A stretch of 22,791 bases of DNA from Patescibacteria group bacterium (GTDB lineage: Bacteria > Patescibacteriota > Minisyncoccia > Phycocordibacterales > UBA2100), in NCBI GenBank assembly GCA_015489565.1, contig WFZM01000003.1, positions 1 through 22,791 of the forward strand. The letters are read 5' to 3'. Position numbers and translations under genes: made by a program. The notes beneath the pieces were generated by a model, which saw only the letters and a program-made list of their open reading frames with translations, ran no database searches and was not told the origin of the DNA. Of the stretch, positions 14,867-22,328 are shown one piece after another. The first letter of the stretch is position 1. Each line of letters opens with the position of its first letter.

Positions 14867-15355
14867 TTAATTTACTGTAGCTGTTCGTCGGGTTATTATA
14901 GAAGATAATACTCTAAAAGCTAGAGGGTCGCCTGCGATCAGGCGGTTTCTTAGTTGTTCCAAAATAAGACGAGTATTTGCATTGTACGGTAGTAGTCCAA
15001 AATATCTCTCAGGTTCGTTTGCTACATAAATGGTATTTGCTATTTTACCGGTATCGGGATTCCATAATGGACTTGAGATCCCATTCATTCTTATATTAGT
15101 TCCAAGTTCCGCACTGTGTAAAGGGAAAGTAACTCCCCGTTCTTTTGTTTGTTTAGCTCGTACCGAATATTTGACTACTGACATATTAAAGCCGGGGTTA
15201 TTAAGGTTACAACGCCTACCCCAGGGGTTGTCTAATCTGTATATGAATGCTCCATTGTACCTGGCTAAGTCTTTTACTGTAGATATAATTGGGGTTTTCC
15301 CAAGTAACCCTTCCGGGCTGATGACATTGACACCTACTTGATTGGCGAAATACAT
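14867..15355 (-). CDS. Unknown protein, 5' end unresolved (possible frameshift)
   Basis: I do not recognise this protein. From ATG 15355 it has 162 residues, without signal peptide or membrane helix, rich in Asn, Arg, Pro and Gly. Its C-terminal half has a segment NANTRLILEQLRNRLIAGD that should be helical. The reading frame stays open upstream for 22 more codons, and those read like ordinary protein (for example NPNGNLATEDEL), yet contain no standard start. An ATG at 15422 lies one base out of frame with them: dropping one of the two C's at 15419-15420 (plus strand) would join it to this frame and give about 185 residues. So the true start is either 15355 with a 60-base leader, or 15422 with a frameshift or base-call error. 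It lies 40 bases downstream of the CARDB gene. Confidence 0.55.
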   Translation of the reverse strand: MYFANQVGVNVISPEGLLGKTPIISTVKDLARYNGAFIYRLDNPWGRRCNLNNPGFNMSVVKYSVRAKQTKERGVTFPLHSAELGTNIRMNGISSPLWNPDTGKIANTIYVANEPERYFGLLPYNANTRLILEQLRNRLIAGDPLAFRVLSSIITRRTATVN

Positions 15356-15426
15356 TAACTCATCTTCTGTTGCTAAATTTCCATTTGGGTTATATATATG
15401 TTTGTATTTGTAGTTGTTCCATACTC

Positions 15427-15432
15427 ATTATA
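15427..15432 (-). promoter_or_regulatory. Possible -10 of the 162-residue gene
   Basis: On the - strand TATAAT (15432-15427) lies in the 40-base gap behind the CARDB stop. It is four bases from ATG 15422 and about 70 from ATG 15355. The stretch is very A/T-rich, so chance occurrence is likely. Confidence 0.35.
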
Positions 15433-15462
15433 TTTTTTAAAATTGTTAATTATTTATTATTG

Positions 15463-16524
15463 TTAATAAACACTAATTTCTTTACTTGCGTTGTTGTTTA
15501 TCTCGTTTAGCTCGTGTATAAGATTTTGAGGATCTACACTTATCAAAATGCTTGAATTGCCCTTTTTCGGATTATAAATCCTCAGTGTGTAGTAGCGACC
15601 GGAACAAGGCGGGATAGCAGCTTGCGCCTTGGAAGTGTAAAGCTGACCGTCCAGTTTCGGAAGCAGAGCCTGGAAATACCAAGCAGGCGAAGTTTTGTTA
15701 CCGTTGTTGGATACTGTAAATTTTACCGTTATAATATCTGAAGAGCTGAAACTGGTCTTGCTTATGAAGTTGCCACTTGGTGTTTCAACTCCAACTCTTA
15801 GATTGTGTACAGCCAAATCCGGCTTGCCGTATATTTTACTTTCGCATTTGTTTGGCTGAGAGTTTAGTCTTGGGCTTCTAGCGTCATTTGAGACCGTGCC
15901 TTCTTTTCCGGAACTTGCTGTATTAGAGCTGCTATTGTTATTAGTGTCAGGATTGTTAGAAGCTAGCTCTTCTTCATTTTCTTCTCCTTCGTTTGCACCT
16001 GTGTCGGGCTCAGGAGAGTCAGCTGCCACATTGCTGTTTTTAAGCGTGATTTTTTCTATGTCCTTGTATTTCTCTCCTTTGGCATTTGTATAAACAATAG
16101 CCAGTACGAGCTCATGCATAGCTTTATTGCCATTTTGTGCTTTTATTTTTAGAGATTTGCTTGATAGCGGCATATTGTACGGCGTGTTGCATGGGAGAGT
16201 TTTATAAGATTTTGAAAGGTCATCGTAAATATCCAGTACAATACCTTCCTCGCATTTGTATATAAAAGATACAGTGCCGTCTTCAGCATTACCTTCAAGT
16301 TTCCAGCTTATATTGAGCTCTTCGCCCGGATTTATTTCGGCTTTGTCAAGATGCATAGATACACCGGGCTCGCCCTTAAAGGATGAGAAAAGTCCCAAAT
16401 CACCTATGGCGCGTGGTGCAAATTTGACTATTTGTATACCACTCCAGATAGCCACCACAAAAAGTAGAGCAAAGGCCAAAATAGCAAAAATATTTGCCGG
16501 ACTAGTTTTTTGTGCGTCACTCAT
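15463..16524 (-). CDS. Membrane-anchored extracellular protein with CARDB domain
   Basis: A 353-residue single-pass protein. An N-terminal helix at about 11-33 anchors it, with the bulk expected outside. Residues 50-165 look like an all-beta, Ig-like domain (MHLDKAEINPGEELNISWKL...), with C91 and C112 as a possible disulfide. Residues 166-228 form a Ser/Asn/Glu-rich, low-complexity linker. Residues 233-353 match a CARDB adhesion-type domain: PDLAVHNLRVG, ITVKFTVSNNGNKTSPAWYFQALLP and the closing DPQNLIHELNEINNNASKEISV, in which the E-x-N-E-x-N-N signature is clear; C227 and C307 could form a second disulfide. It likely acts in cell-surface contacts. It has no LPxTG-like C-terminal signal, although a sortase gene is divergent from it. 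The start is the first ATG after an A/T-rich leader. Confidence 0.82.
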   Translation of the reverse strand: MSDAQKTSPANIFAILAFALLFVVAIWSGIQIVKFAPRAIGDLGLFSSFKGEPGVSMHLDKAEINPGEELNISWKLEGNAEDGTVSFIYKCEEGIVLDIYDDLSKSYKTLPCNTPYNMPLSSKSLKIKAQNGNKAMHELVLAIVYTNAKGEKYKDIEKITLKNSNVAADSPEPDTGANEGEENEEELASNNPDTNNNSSSNTASSGKEGTVSNDARSPRLNSQPNKCESKIYGKPDLAVHNLRVGVETPSGNFISKTSFSSSDIITVKFTVSNNGNKTSPAWYFQALLPKLDGQLYTSKAQAAIPPCSGRYYTLRIYNPKKGNSSILISVDPQNLIHELNEINNNASKEISVY

Positions 16525-16546
16525 ATTACTTTAATTTTATTAATTG

Positions 16547-16552
16547 ATAATA
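16547..16552 (-). promoter_or_regulatory. Possible -10 of the CARDB gene
   Basis: TATTAT on the - strand, about 22 bases before the ATG at 16524, with no convincing -35. The flanking DNA is A/T-rich, so this is weak. Confidence 0.35.
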
Positions 16553-16622
16553 CCTACTTATAGATATTCTTTAATATATTACCATTAAAGATACTATTTG
16601 TCAATAGTATTAGTCTGAGATA

Positions 16623-16652
16623 TTGACATATCTATATATAGTGTGGTATAAT
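16623..16652 (+). promoter_or_regulatory. Consensus promoter of the sortase gene, leaderless start
   Basis: A perfect -35 TTGACA (16623-16628), 18-base spacer, and perfect -10 TATAAT (16647-16652) with TGG before it. The ATG at 16660 is seven bases past the -10. It is the strongest promoter in the window. Confidence 0.88.
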
Positions 16653-16659
16653 ACGAGAG

Positions 16660-17442
16660 ATGAGTAATAAAATTTACATAAGAGTTTTTGTAGCGGTTTT
16701 TGCCTTATGGCTGTCTGTAACCAGTTTTGCGACAGCTCTGGCTATGTCTGTGCAAAACCCCGGGCTTTTGGCGGCCGCTTTTGTCAATGATAAACCAAGT
16801 GAAGATGTTTTCAAAGATCCGAAATGGCTGAAGGATTTTGACAAAAGCATAGACTCGGCTGATACATTAACGTTGTCTTATTCTTTGGGTGGTTATGCGC
16901 AAAATGTAAGTCAAAAAAGTGGAGATAAGTTTCGCAGAGCTAATCTGGCAAGTGCCGGAAGCTCTTACCGTGCAGACAAAGCCTCAAGCAAAAAGACTGT
17001 TTTGCCTGTAAAAATTTATATACAGGATTTGGACAGAAAAATCAAAGTAGACAACCCGCAAAGCACAAAAATCTCCGATTTAAATGCGGGCTTAAAAAAG
17101 GCGGTACTTAGATACCCGGGAACAGCTACCTTAAATGAATCCGGGCGAAACATGCTTATATTTGGGCACAGCTCACACCTTCCTATAGACAAAGTCTTTA
17201 ACAAGATGTACAGAGCCTTTAACGGAATAGAAAAGCTTAAAAAAGGAAGTAAAATATATCTTTACGGGGATGATGGCAAAACTTACGTGTATAGTGTATA
17301 TAAAGTAAGCAGAAAAAGCGCGAACAATGACGTAGTCTATATCGCTACAAAGGAAAAGAACTTGACACTTATAACCTGCGATAACTTTGGAGCCAAAGAA
17401 GACAGATGGGTAGTTGAAGCTCGTTTTGAGTATAGTAAATAA
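16660..17442 (+). CDS. Sortase-family transpeptidase
   Basis: A 260-residue membrane-anchored sortase. A signal-anchor helix spans about 7-30, followed by a long Ser/Lys-rich stalk to about 112, then the sortase barrel. Catalytic residues are visible: H170 in MLIFGHSSHLP, C240 in LTLITCDNFG and R249 in KEDRWVV. Sortases cleave a C-terminal sorting motif on exported proteins and join them to another envelope component. No protein in the window carries a recognisable LPxTG-type signal, so the substrate lies elsewhere or uses another motif. I cannot assign a sortase class with confidence. The start is fixed by a consensus promoter seven bases before the ATG. A 17-bp hairpin closes this single-gene unit. 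Confidence 0.9.
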   Translation: MSNKIYIRVFVAVFALWLSVTSFATALAMSVQNPGLLAAAFVNDKPSEDVFKDPKWLKDFDKSIDSADTLTLSYSLGGYAQNVSQKSGDKFRRANLASAGSSYRADKASSKKTVLPVKIYIQDLDRKIKVDNPQSTKISDLNAGLKKAVLRYPGTATLNESGRNMLIFGHSSHLPIDKVFNKMYRAFNGIEKLKKGSKIYLYGDDGKTYVYSVYKVSRKSANNDVVYIATKEKNLTLITCDNFGAKEDRWVVEARFEYSK

Positions 17443-17462
17443 TTAGAATGATGAATGATTTT

Positions 17463-17499
17463 TTAAAGCTCCCGAAGGCGAAGCCTTCGGGAGCTTTAA
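17463..17499. terminator. 17-bp hairpin after the sortase gene
   Basis: Arms 17463-17479 and 17483-17499 are perfectly complementary around a GAA loop, with a run of T's entering the left arm and TTTAATTAT leaving the right. It is about 20 bases after the sortase stop. Confidence 0.75.
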
Positions 17500-17541
17500 T
17501 TATACAGTTAAAAGATATTCAAAAACTTTATTTATATTTCT

Positions 17542-17554
17542 TATAATGTAAAAT
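17542..17554 (+). promoter_or_regulatory. Promoter region of the 17561 gene
   Basis: Two overlapping -10 candidates, TATAAT (17542-17547) and TAAAAT (17549-17554). The second ends six bases before ATG 17561, fitting a leaderless start; the first would leave a leader of about six bases. No clear -35. Confidence 0.5.
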
Positions 17555-17560
17555 ATAGGT

Positions 17561-18049
17561 ATGAAAAAAGTTTTCTCGGTACTGGCATTTTATTTATTGT
17601 TTTTCTCGCTGACTTATGCGCAGGTGGTTTTGGATTCAGAGGACATATACAGCAGTGAGATATTTGATACCACTTACAATTCTGCAGATCTATACAGTTC
17701 TTTTTTTGTTTGGGCGTTATTTGCAAGCTCCGTTATATTTTTTGCAATCTTTTGGTTTAATAGAAAGTACCTTTGGACTATTTTGACTGGGGGAAAAGAG
17801 AGGGTGGAGCTTGATATTTTAGACCAACAGCTTTCTGTTTCAAAGATTCAAAATAAAACTGCTTCTGAAAAAACAAATCAAGAAGCAGACAAAAACTCAA
17901 AAAAAGATTTTGGAAGAAGCGAAACTGAAATTATTTATTCAGACAGTACAATTCACGACCTTAACCCGGAAATTCCTGAGCAGGATTACAAGAAGCCAAA
18001 ATTAAAAATAGTAATTTCAGACTCAGGCCCAAAGCTGGTTTTTGACTAA
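17561..18049 (+). CDS. Small membrane protein of unknown function
   Basis: I do not recognise this 162-residue protein. It has a signal peptide-like start (MKKVFSVLAF... to about A20, with TYA|Q as a possible cleavage site), a short acidic Ser/Tyr-rich outside loop (22-46), one membrane helix at about 47-66, then basic residues (NRKYLW) and a polar Lys/Glu/Asp-rich tail of about 90 residues that should be cytoplasmic and largely disordered. No catalytic motif is visible. It is a single-gene unit convergent with dnaE: only two bases separate the two stop codons and there is no hairpin between them, unlike other boundaries in the window. Confidence 0.75.
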   Translation: MKKVFSVLAFYLLFFSLTYAQVVLDSEDIYSSEIFDTTYNSADLYSSFFVWALFASSVIFFAIFWFNRKYLWTILTGGKERVELDILDQQLSVSKIQNKTASEKTNQEADKNSKKDFGRSETEIIYSDSTIHDLNPEIPEQDYKKPKLKIVISDSGPKLVFD

Positions 18050-18051
18050 AT

Positions 18052-21000
18052 CTATTTTTTCTCCAGTATTTTAACGGCATCCAAGAGAATACTTTTTTCA
18101 TTATTTCGATTATTTAATTTGCCTTTCACTACTACAGTTTGGTCTTCTCTTAAAATATCTTTATATTTTTCAAATTTTTCAGGAAATACGGCGGCTTCTA
18201 TACTGTCGCGCTTATCCGAAAGGCCGACAAAAGCCATTTTTTCTCCTTTTTTGGTTAAGATGGTTTTTATATAATCTATAACAGCGGCAAAGGTAACCGA
18301 GGCATTATTTTTGGCGAACTTTTTGATTTTCATGATATCACGCTTACCCTCGAGCATATCATCAAAGGCTTCAAGAGGGTGTCCGGATACGTAAAGTCCG
18401 AGCAGTTCTTTTTCCCATTTGTATTTTTGTAGCGGGGAAAGGGGCTCAGCCTCTTCAAGATGAAGCGCACCCAGGTCTGTATCGCCAAACAATGATGCTT
18501 GTCCGGAACCTCCACTCATTTCTCTTGATTCCTTGTTGTAAAGCAAAAGCTTGTCTAAATTGGCGAGCATTTTAGAGCGCGACTCAAAACGGTCCAGCGC
18601 GCCGGCTTTTATAAGCGCTTCTACGGCGCGTTTGTTCAGGTTGCGGTCTTGCACTCTGGACAAAAAGTCTTCAAGGGATTTGTAAGGACCGTTCTTTTTC
18701 CTTTCTTCCACTATGCTGTGCGCAATCGCTTCCCCAAAGTTCTTAATTGTAACGAGTCCGAAGCGAATTTTATTTGAATTTGGCACTACTGAGAAATCTT
18801 CAAAAGACTCATTTATGTCTGGGGGAAGAATCTGAATATTCATTTTTTCACACTCTTCTATAATTTCAGCTATTTTTTCAACTTCGCCCGAGTCGGCCGT
18901 AAGTAAGGCAGACATGTACTCAAGAGGATAGTTGGCTTTCATGTACGCCGTACGATAAGCAAGGTTGCCGTAGCTGGCAGAGTGTGCTTTGTTAAATCCG
19001 TAGGCGGCGAAAGTCTTGATTTGCTCCCAGAGCTCATTTACTGCTTTAGGGCTCATGCCATGCTCTATGCAACCTTTTTTAAATTTATCTTCTTGTGCCG
19101 CCATCTCTTCGGGTATTTTTTTACCCATGGCCTTGCGGAATTTGTCGGCCTCACCCCAAGAATATCCTGCCAACTCTACCGCGATAAGCATGATATCATC
19201 TTGGTAAATCAAAATACCGAAAGTTGATTTAAGATATTTTTCAAGCTGTGGGTCCACGTAAGTAACTTTAGACGGGTCGCGCTTGCGCTCAATGTAGTCC
19301 GGGATAAATTCCATAGGTCCCGGACGGTAAAGCGCCACCATGGCGTTAATATCGTGAATGTTTGTTGGCTTAAGTTCCATCAGGTAGCGAGTCATTCCCG
19401 CCGATGACAGCTGAAATACTCCCATGGTGCGTCCTGCAGAGAGCATACGATATACTCTTTCGTCATCAAGCGGAATTTTATCTATATCTATATCTATGCC
19501 ATGAATCTTTTTTACTCTTTTTACAGTGTCTGCCAGTATGGAAAGGTTTTTAAGTCCCAGAAAGTCATATTTTAAAAGCCCGGCATCTTCCACAGCATGC
19601 ATATCATACTGTGTAATGGTCTTACCTTCACCCTTAGGGTCAAGCTGGAGGGGAACGAAATCTACCGCCTCGGTAGGAGCGATAACAACTCCGGCGGCGT
19701 GGATTCCGATGTGGCGAGCGTTCCCTTCTATTTTTTGTGCTTGATCAAGTATTTCGTGCGTTTCCGGGTCGTTTTCATATGCTTCTTTAAGCTCGGGTTC
19801 TTGCTCAAGAGCTTTAGCTATGGAGACTGAAAAACCTTGCGCACCACCCGGGATAAGCTTTGCAATACGGTCGCCGACAGAGTAGGAGTAGCCAAGCGCA
19901 CGAGCAACGTCGCGTACGGCGGCACGTGCTTGCATGGTTCCAAAAGTTCCTATTTGAGCGACTTTTTCCACGCCGTATTTTCTGCGCGCATAGTCTATCA
20001 TATCGTCTCGGCGGTTGTCGGCCATATCCATATCTATATCAGGGGCAGAAGGTCTTTCCGGATTTAAAAAGCGCTCAAAGGGAAGGTTAAAATCCATCGG
20101 ATTTACGTTTGTAATACCGATTAGGTATGATACAAAAGAGCCGGCAGCTGAACCGCGAGTGTTTGTAAATATACCGGCAGATTTTGCATAATTAAGCAGG
20201 TCGGACACCACAAGAAAGTATGGAGAATAGCCTTTTACTTTAATAACATCCAGCTCGTAGTCCATACGCTCAAGTGCCTCTTTCGTTTTTTTAAGACCAC
20301 GCTTTTCAAATCCGGCTAGCGCTTTTTCTTTTAGCATTTCGTCGTAAGTTTTTCCTTCTTCTTTGGGAAATTGCGGGAACGTCCAGTTCCCCAAGTCCAG
20401 CTCCAGGTTACATTTTTTGACAATCTCCTGGGTGTTTTCTATGGCTTCCGGAATATCTTGGAATTTCTCCAAAATTTCTGACTGGCTTTTAAATGAAAAA
20501 TCATCCGGACGTTCCGCCTCATCGCCCATAAGAGTCTTGGCCTGACCGATGGCTATTACCAGCTCTCTTGCAAAGTTATCTTCCGGCTTTAAATAATAAA
20601 CGTCGTGCGAAGCCAAAAGCTTGGCACCGTGTTTTTTTGCAAAGTCCAGTAGTTTTTTTTGGAATTCTTTTTCACCCAGAAGTTCGTCATGTTTTGTTAT
20701 TTCCAAATATAAGTCATCGGCAAAGATATCTTTGTAAAATTGGTAAATTTCTCCGGCTTTTTTAGTGTCGTTGTCTTTGAGCGCTTTGCTAGTTGTTGAG
20801 GAGAAGTGAGGTAATATGCAAATTAAGCCTTTGGAATACTGTTTTATCAGCTCTTTGTCTATGCGAGGGCGATAATAAAAACCCTCCAGAAAAGAAACGC
20901 TTACAAGGCGCATCAGATTCTTGTAACCGCTCATGTCTTTTGCAAGCAGGACGAGTCTATCTGTTCTGTTGTCTATTTTGAATTCTTTGTCCTTTATAGT

Positions 21001-21234
21001 TCGTGGCGCAAGGTAAAAATCAACGCCGATAATCGGCTTTATACCCGCTTTGCTGGCGGCTTTGTAAAACTCAATTGCCCCATACATATTTCCGGCATCG
21101 GTCAGAGCTAGCGCTTCTTGCCCATCATCTTGAGCCGCTTTTATAAGTTCGGGTATTTGCGGAAGGGCTTGCAATAGTGAGTAGTGACTATGCACATGCA
21201 AGTGTGTAAATTTTTGCGCACTCTTTTTTGACAT
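18052..21234 (-). CDS. dnaE: DNA polymerase III alpha subunit
   Basis: The replicative polymerase, 1060 residues. The PHP domain opens with HLHVHSHYSL (11-20). The polymerase core shows GSAAGSFVSYLIGIT (361-375), PDIDMDM with catalytic aspartates D401 and D403, the third aspartate D557 in KYDFLGLK, RHIGIHAAGVVI (507-518), and AYGFNKAHSASYG in the fingers region. A helix-hairpin-helix follows (NLNKRAVEALIKAGALDRF), then an OB domain (about 965-1060). The protein ends there and lacks the C-terminal tau-binding domain of E. coli DnaE (1160 residues). The PHP motif TDHG reads TDAG (A47), which removes one usual metal ligand, so PHP exonuclease activity is doubtful. The - strand extended -10 TGGTAAAAT (21249-21241) lies six bases before the ATG. 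Confidence 0.96.
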   Translation of the reverse strand: MSKKSAQKFTHLHVHSHYSLLQALPQIPELIKAAQDDGQEALALTDAGNMYGAIEFYKAASKAGIKPIIGVDFYLAPRTIKDKEFKIDNRTDRLVLLAKDMSGYKNLMRLVSVSFLEGFYYRPRIDKELIKQYSKGLICILPHFSSTTSKALKDNDTKKAGEIYQFYKDIFADDLYLEITKHDELLGEKEFQKKLLDFAKKHGAKLLASHDVYYLKPEDNFARELVIAIGQAKTLMGDEAERPDDFSFKSQSEILEKFQDIPEAIENTQEIVKKCNLELDLGNWTFPQFPKEEGKTYDEMLKEKALAGFEKRGLKKTKEALERMDYELDVIKVKGYSPYFLVVSDLLNYAKSAGIFTNTRGSAAGSFVSYLIGITNVNPMDFNLPFERFLNPERPSAPDIDMDMADNRRDDMIDYARRKYGVEKVAQIGTFGTMQARAAVRDVARALGYSYSVGDRIAKLIPGGAQGFSVSIAKALEQEPELKEAYENDPETHEILDQAQKIEGNARHIGIHAAGVVIAPTEAVDFVPLQLDPKGEGKTITQYDMHAVEDAGLLKYDFLGLKNLSILADTVKRVKKIHGIDIDIDKIPLDDERVYRMLSAGRTMGVFQLSSAGMTRYLMELKPTNIHDINAMVALYRPGPMEFIPDYIERKRDPSKVTYVDPQLEKYLKSTFGILIYQDDIMLIAVELAGYSWGEADKFRKAMGKKIPEEMAAQEDKFKKGCIEHGMSPKAVNELWEQIKTFAAYGFNKAHSASYGNLAYRTAYMKANYPLEYMSALLTADSGEVEKIAEIIEECEKMNIQILPPDINESFEDFSVVPNSNKIRFGLVTIKNFGEAIAHSIVEERKKNGPYKSLEDFLSRVQDRNLNKRAVEALIKAGALDRFESRSKMLANLDKLLLYNKESREMSGGSGQASLFGDTDLGALHLEEAEPLSPLQKYKWEKELLGLYVSGHPLEAFDDMLEGKRDIMKIKKFAKNNASVTFAAVIDYIKTILTKKGEKMAFVGLSDKRDSIEAAVFPEKFEKYKDILREDQTVVVKGKLNNRNNEKSILLDAVKILEKK

Positions 21235-21240
21235 GCAGAT

Positions 21241-21249
21241 ATTTTACCA
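21241..21249 (-). promoter_or_regulatory. Extended -10 of dnaE, near-leaderless
   Basis: On the - strand, TGG then TAAAAT (21246-21241), six bases before ATG 21234. A TTGACA lies further up (21275-21270), but its spacing of 23 bases is too long for an ordinary -35. Confidence 0.6.
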
Positions 21250-21346
21250 CAAAACTTTCACCCCGCCACTTGTCAATCTCAAAGCCGTAACTTTTAATTG
21301 TCCCCAGAAGTATTTTTATAAGAATTTAAGTACTGTAAAACCGAAC

Positions 21347-21375
21347 TTGACTGCAAATAATCCTTGTGATTTAAT
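21347..21375 (+). promoter_or_regulatory. Promoter that sets the start of the 21383 gene
   Basis: A -35 TTGACT (21347-21352), exactly 17 bases, then -10 TTTAAT (21370-21375) preceded by TGA. The in-frame ATG at 21383 is seven bases beyond the -10. Codons upstream of it, although open back to 21233, are therefore promoter DNA. Confidence 0.75.
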
Positions 21376-21382
21376 ACGCGGT

Positions 21383-22246
21383 ATGTTTGAGGCAAGTAAA
21401 AAGAAATATGAAGGGCAGTCGGAATACCTCAGAGAAAGCAATTTCTATAGCTTCTTACATTCCTGTGCCAAAAGAGCAGCTTGTGAAGATTTTGATTTTT
21501 ATGCCTTGCCGTTTTCTGTGGCCGGCAACTTTTTCTCTTTGCTCTGCGCTAAGCGAGCTAAGGGCGTAAAACTTAGTGATTTTGAACCGGTGCTTAGCAA
21601 GGAAGAATTTGAAGAGCTATTAAAAAAAGCTTGGGAGCGTTATGAGGCCGGTCGCACTCAAAAAGAAGGGAAAAGACCGAAAATTAAGAAAGAAAAAAAT
21701 GCCGCCAAAGAAGCGCGCAGAGTGGAACTAGATAAAATTTTTAGATCCATAGAAGCTAAAGAATATAGCCAAAGCGACTTAAAAGATTGGCTAAGCGCTC
21801 AAAAAGTGAAAGAAGATGATGAAGTAAATATAGCTTACAATACTATAAAATACAGAATTTTAGACTTTATTTTATGTAATGGCTTGGAGCCCGGCAAGTA
21901 TATACGAAGAAAGCTAGTGATAGGCAATCCGCCGATTACTTATTTTAGTCGTGAAATTGTAGATATGGCTAAAAAAGCCGGCTATCTTAAAAATAACAAT
22001 ATACCAAAGGGTTGGCTTAGTGCTAAAAGGTTATCTGCAAGTTATGTTGGACGTCCAGAGACGATAGAGGGGGAGCTTATACAAATAGCTGAGTGTATCG
22101 CTCGTAGAGATGGAGCGGAAATAAATAAACTTTACGGGCGCTTTAGATCATCTAACGGCTTTTATGCGCTTCGATTTCATCCTGATGTGGTAGAGGAGGC
22201 CATTAAAAGGGCGGCTCTTATAAGAAAGAGAAAACAGGGTTTTTAG
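21383..22246 (+). CDS. Unknown basic protein, possibly nucleic-acid binding
   Basis: I do not recognise this 287-residue protein. It has no signal peptide or membrane helix. The N-terminal 80 residues look helical (MFEASKKKYEG..., LSKEEFEELLKKAWERYEAG), residues 90-113 are a strongly basic linker (RTQKEGKRPKIKKEKNAAKEARR), and the C-terminal 170 residues are mixed, with GWLSAKRLSASYVGRPETIEGELIQIAE suggesting a helix-turn-helix-like unit and an end rich in Arg/Lys (EEAIKRAALIRKRKQGF). A role with DNA or RNA is inferred only from charge and helices. The longest open frame starts at 21233, overlapping the dnaE start, but its first 50 codons contain a promoter and read poorly as protein, so 21383 is preferred. 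It is divergent from dnaE. Confidence 0.72.
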   Translation: MFEASKKKYEGQSEYLRESNFYSFLHSCAKRAACEDFDFYALPFSVAGNFFSLLCAKRAKGVKLSDFEPVLSKEEFEELLKKAWERYEAGRTQKEGKRPKIKKEKNAAKEARRVELDKIFRSIEAKEYSQSDLKDWLSAQKVKEDDEVNIAYNTIKYRILDFILCNGLEPGKYIRRKLVIGNPPITYFSREIVDMAKKAGYLKNNNIPKGWLSAKRLSASYVGRPETIEGELIQIAECIARRDGAEINKLYGRFRSSNGFYALRFHPDVVEEAIKRAALIRKRKQGF

Positions 22247-22276
22247 TCCCCGCTTTCTTTTTGTGGTTTGATTGTG

Positions 22277-22282
22277 TATAAT
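22277..22282 (+). promoter_or_regulatory. -10 element of the DUF2853 gene
   Basis: TATAAT preceded by TGTG, 46 bases before ATG 22329; no strong -35. The resulting leader of about 40 bases is A/T-rich with no Shine-Dalgarno. Confidence 0.6.
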
Positions 22283-22328
22283 CTTTCAAGGTCGCTTTTA
22301 TTAGGCTTTATTAAATAAAATTTTAACT

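Noticed and set aside
21233..21382. 50-codon N-terminal extension of the 21383 gene
   Set aside because: It overlaps the dnaE start and holds two promoters.
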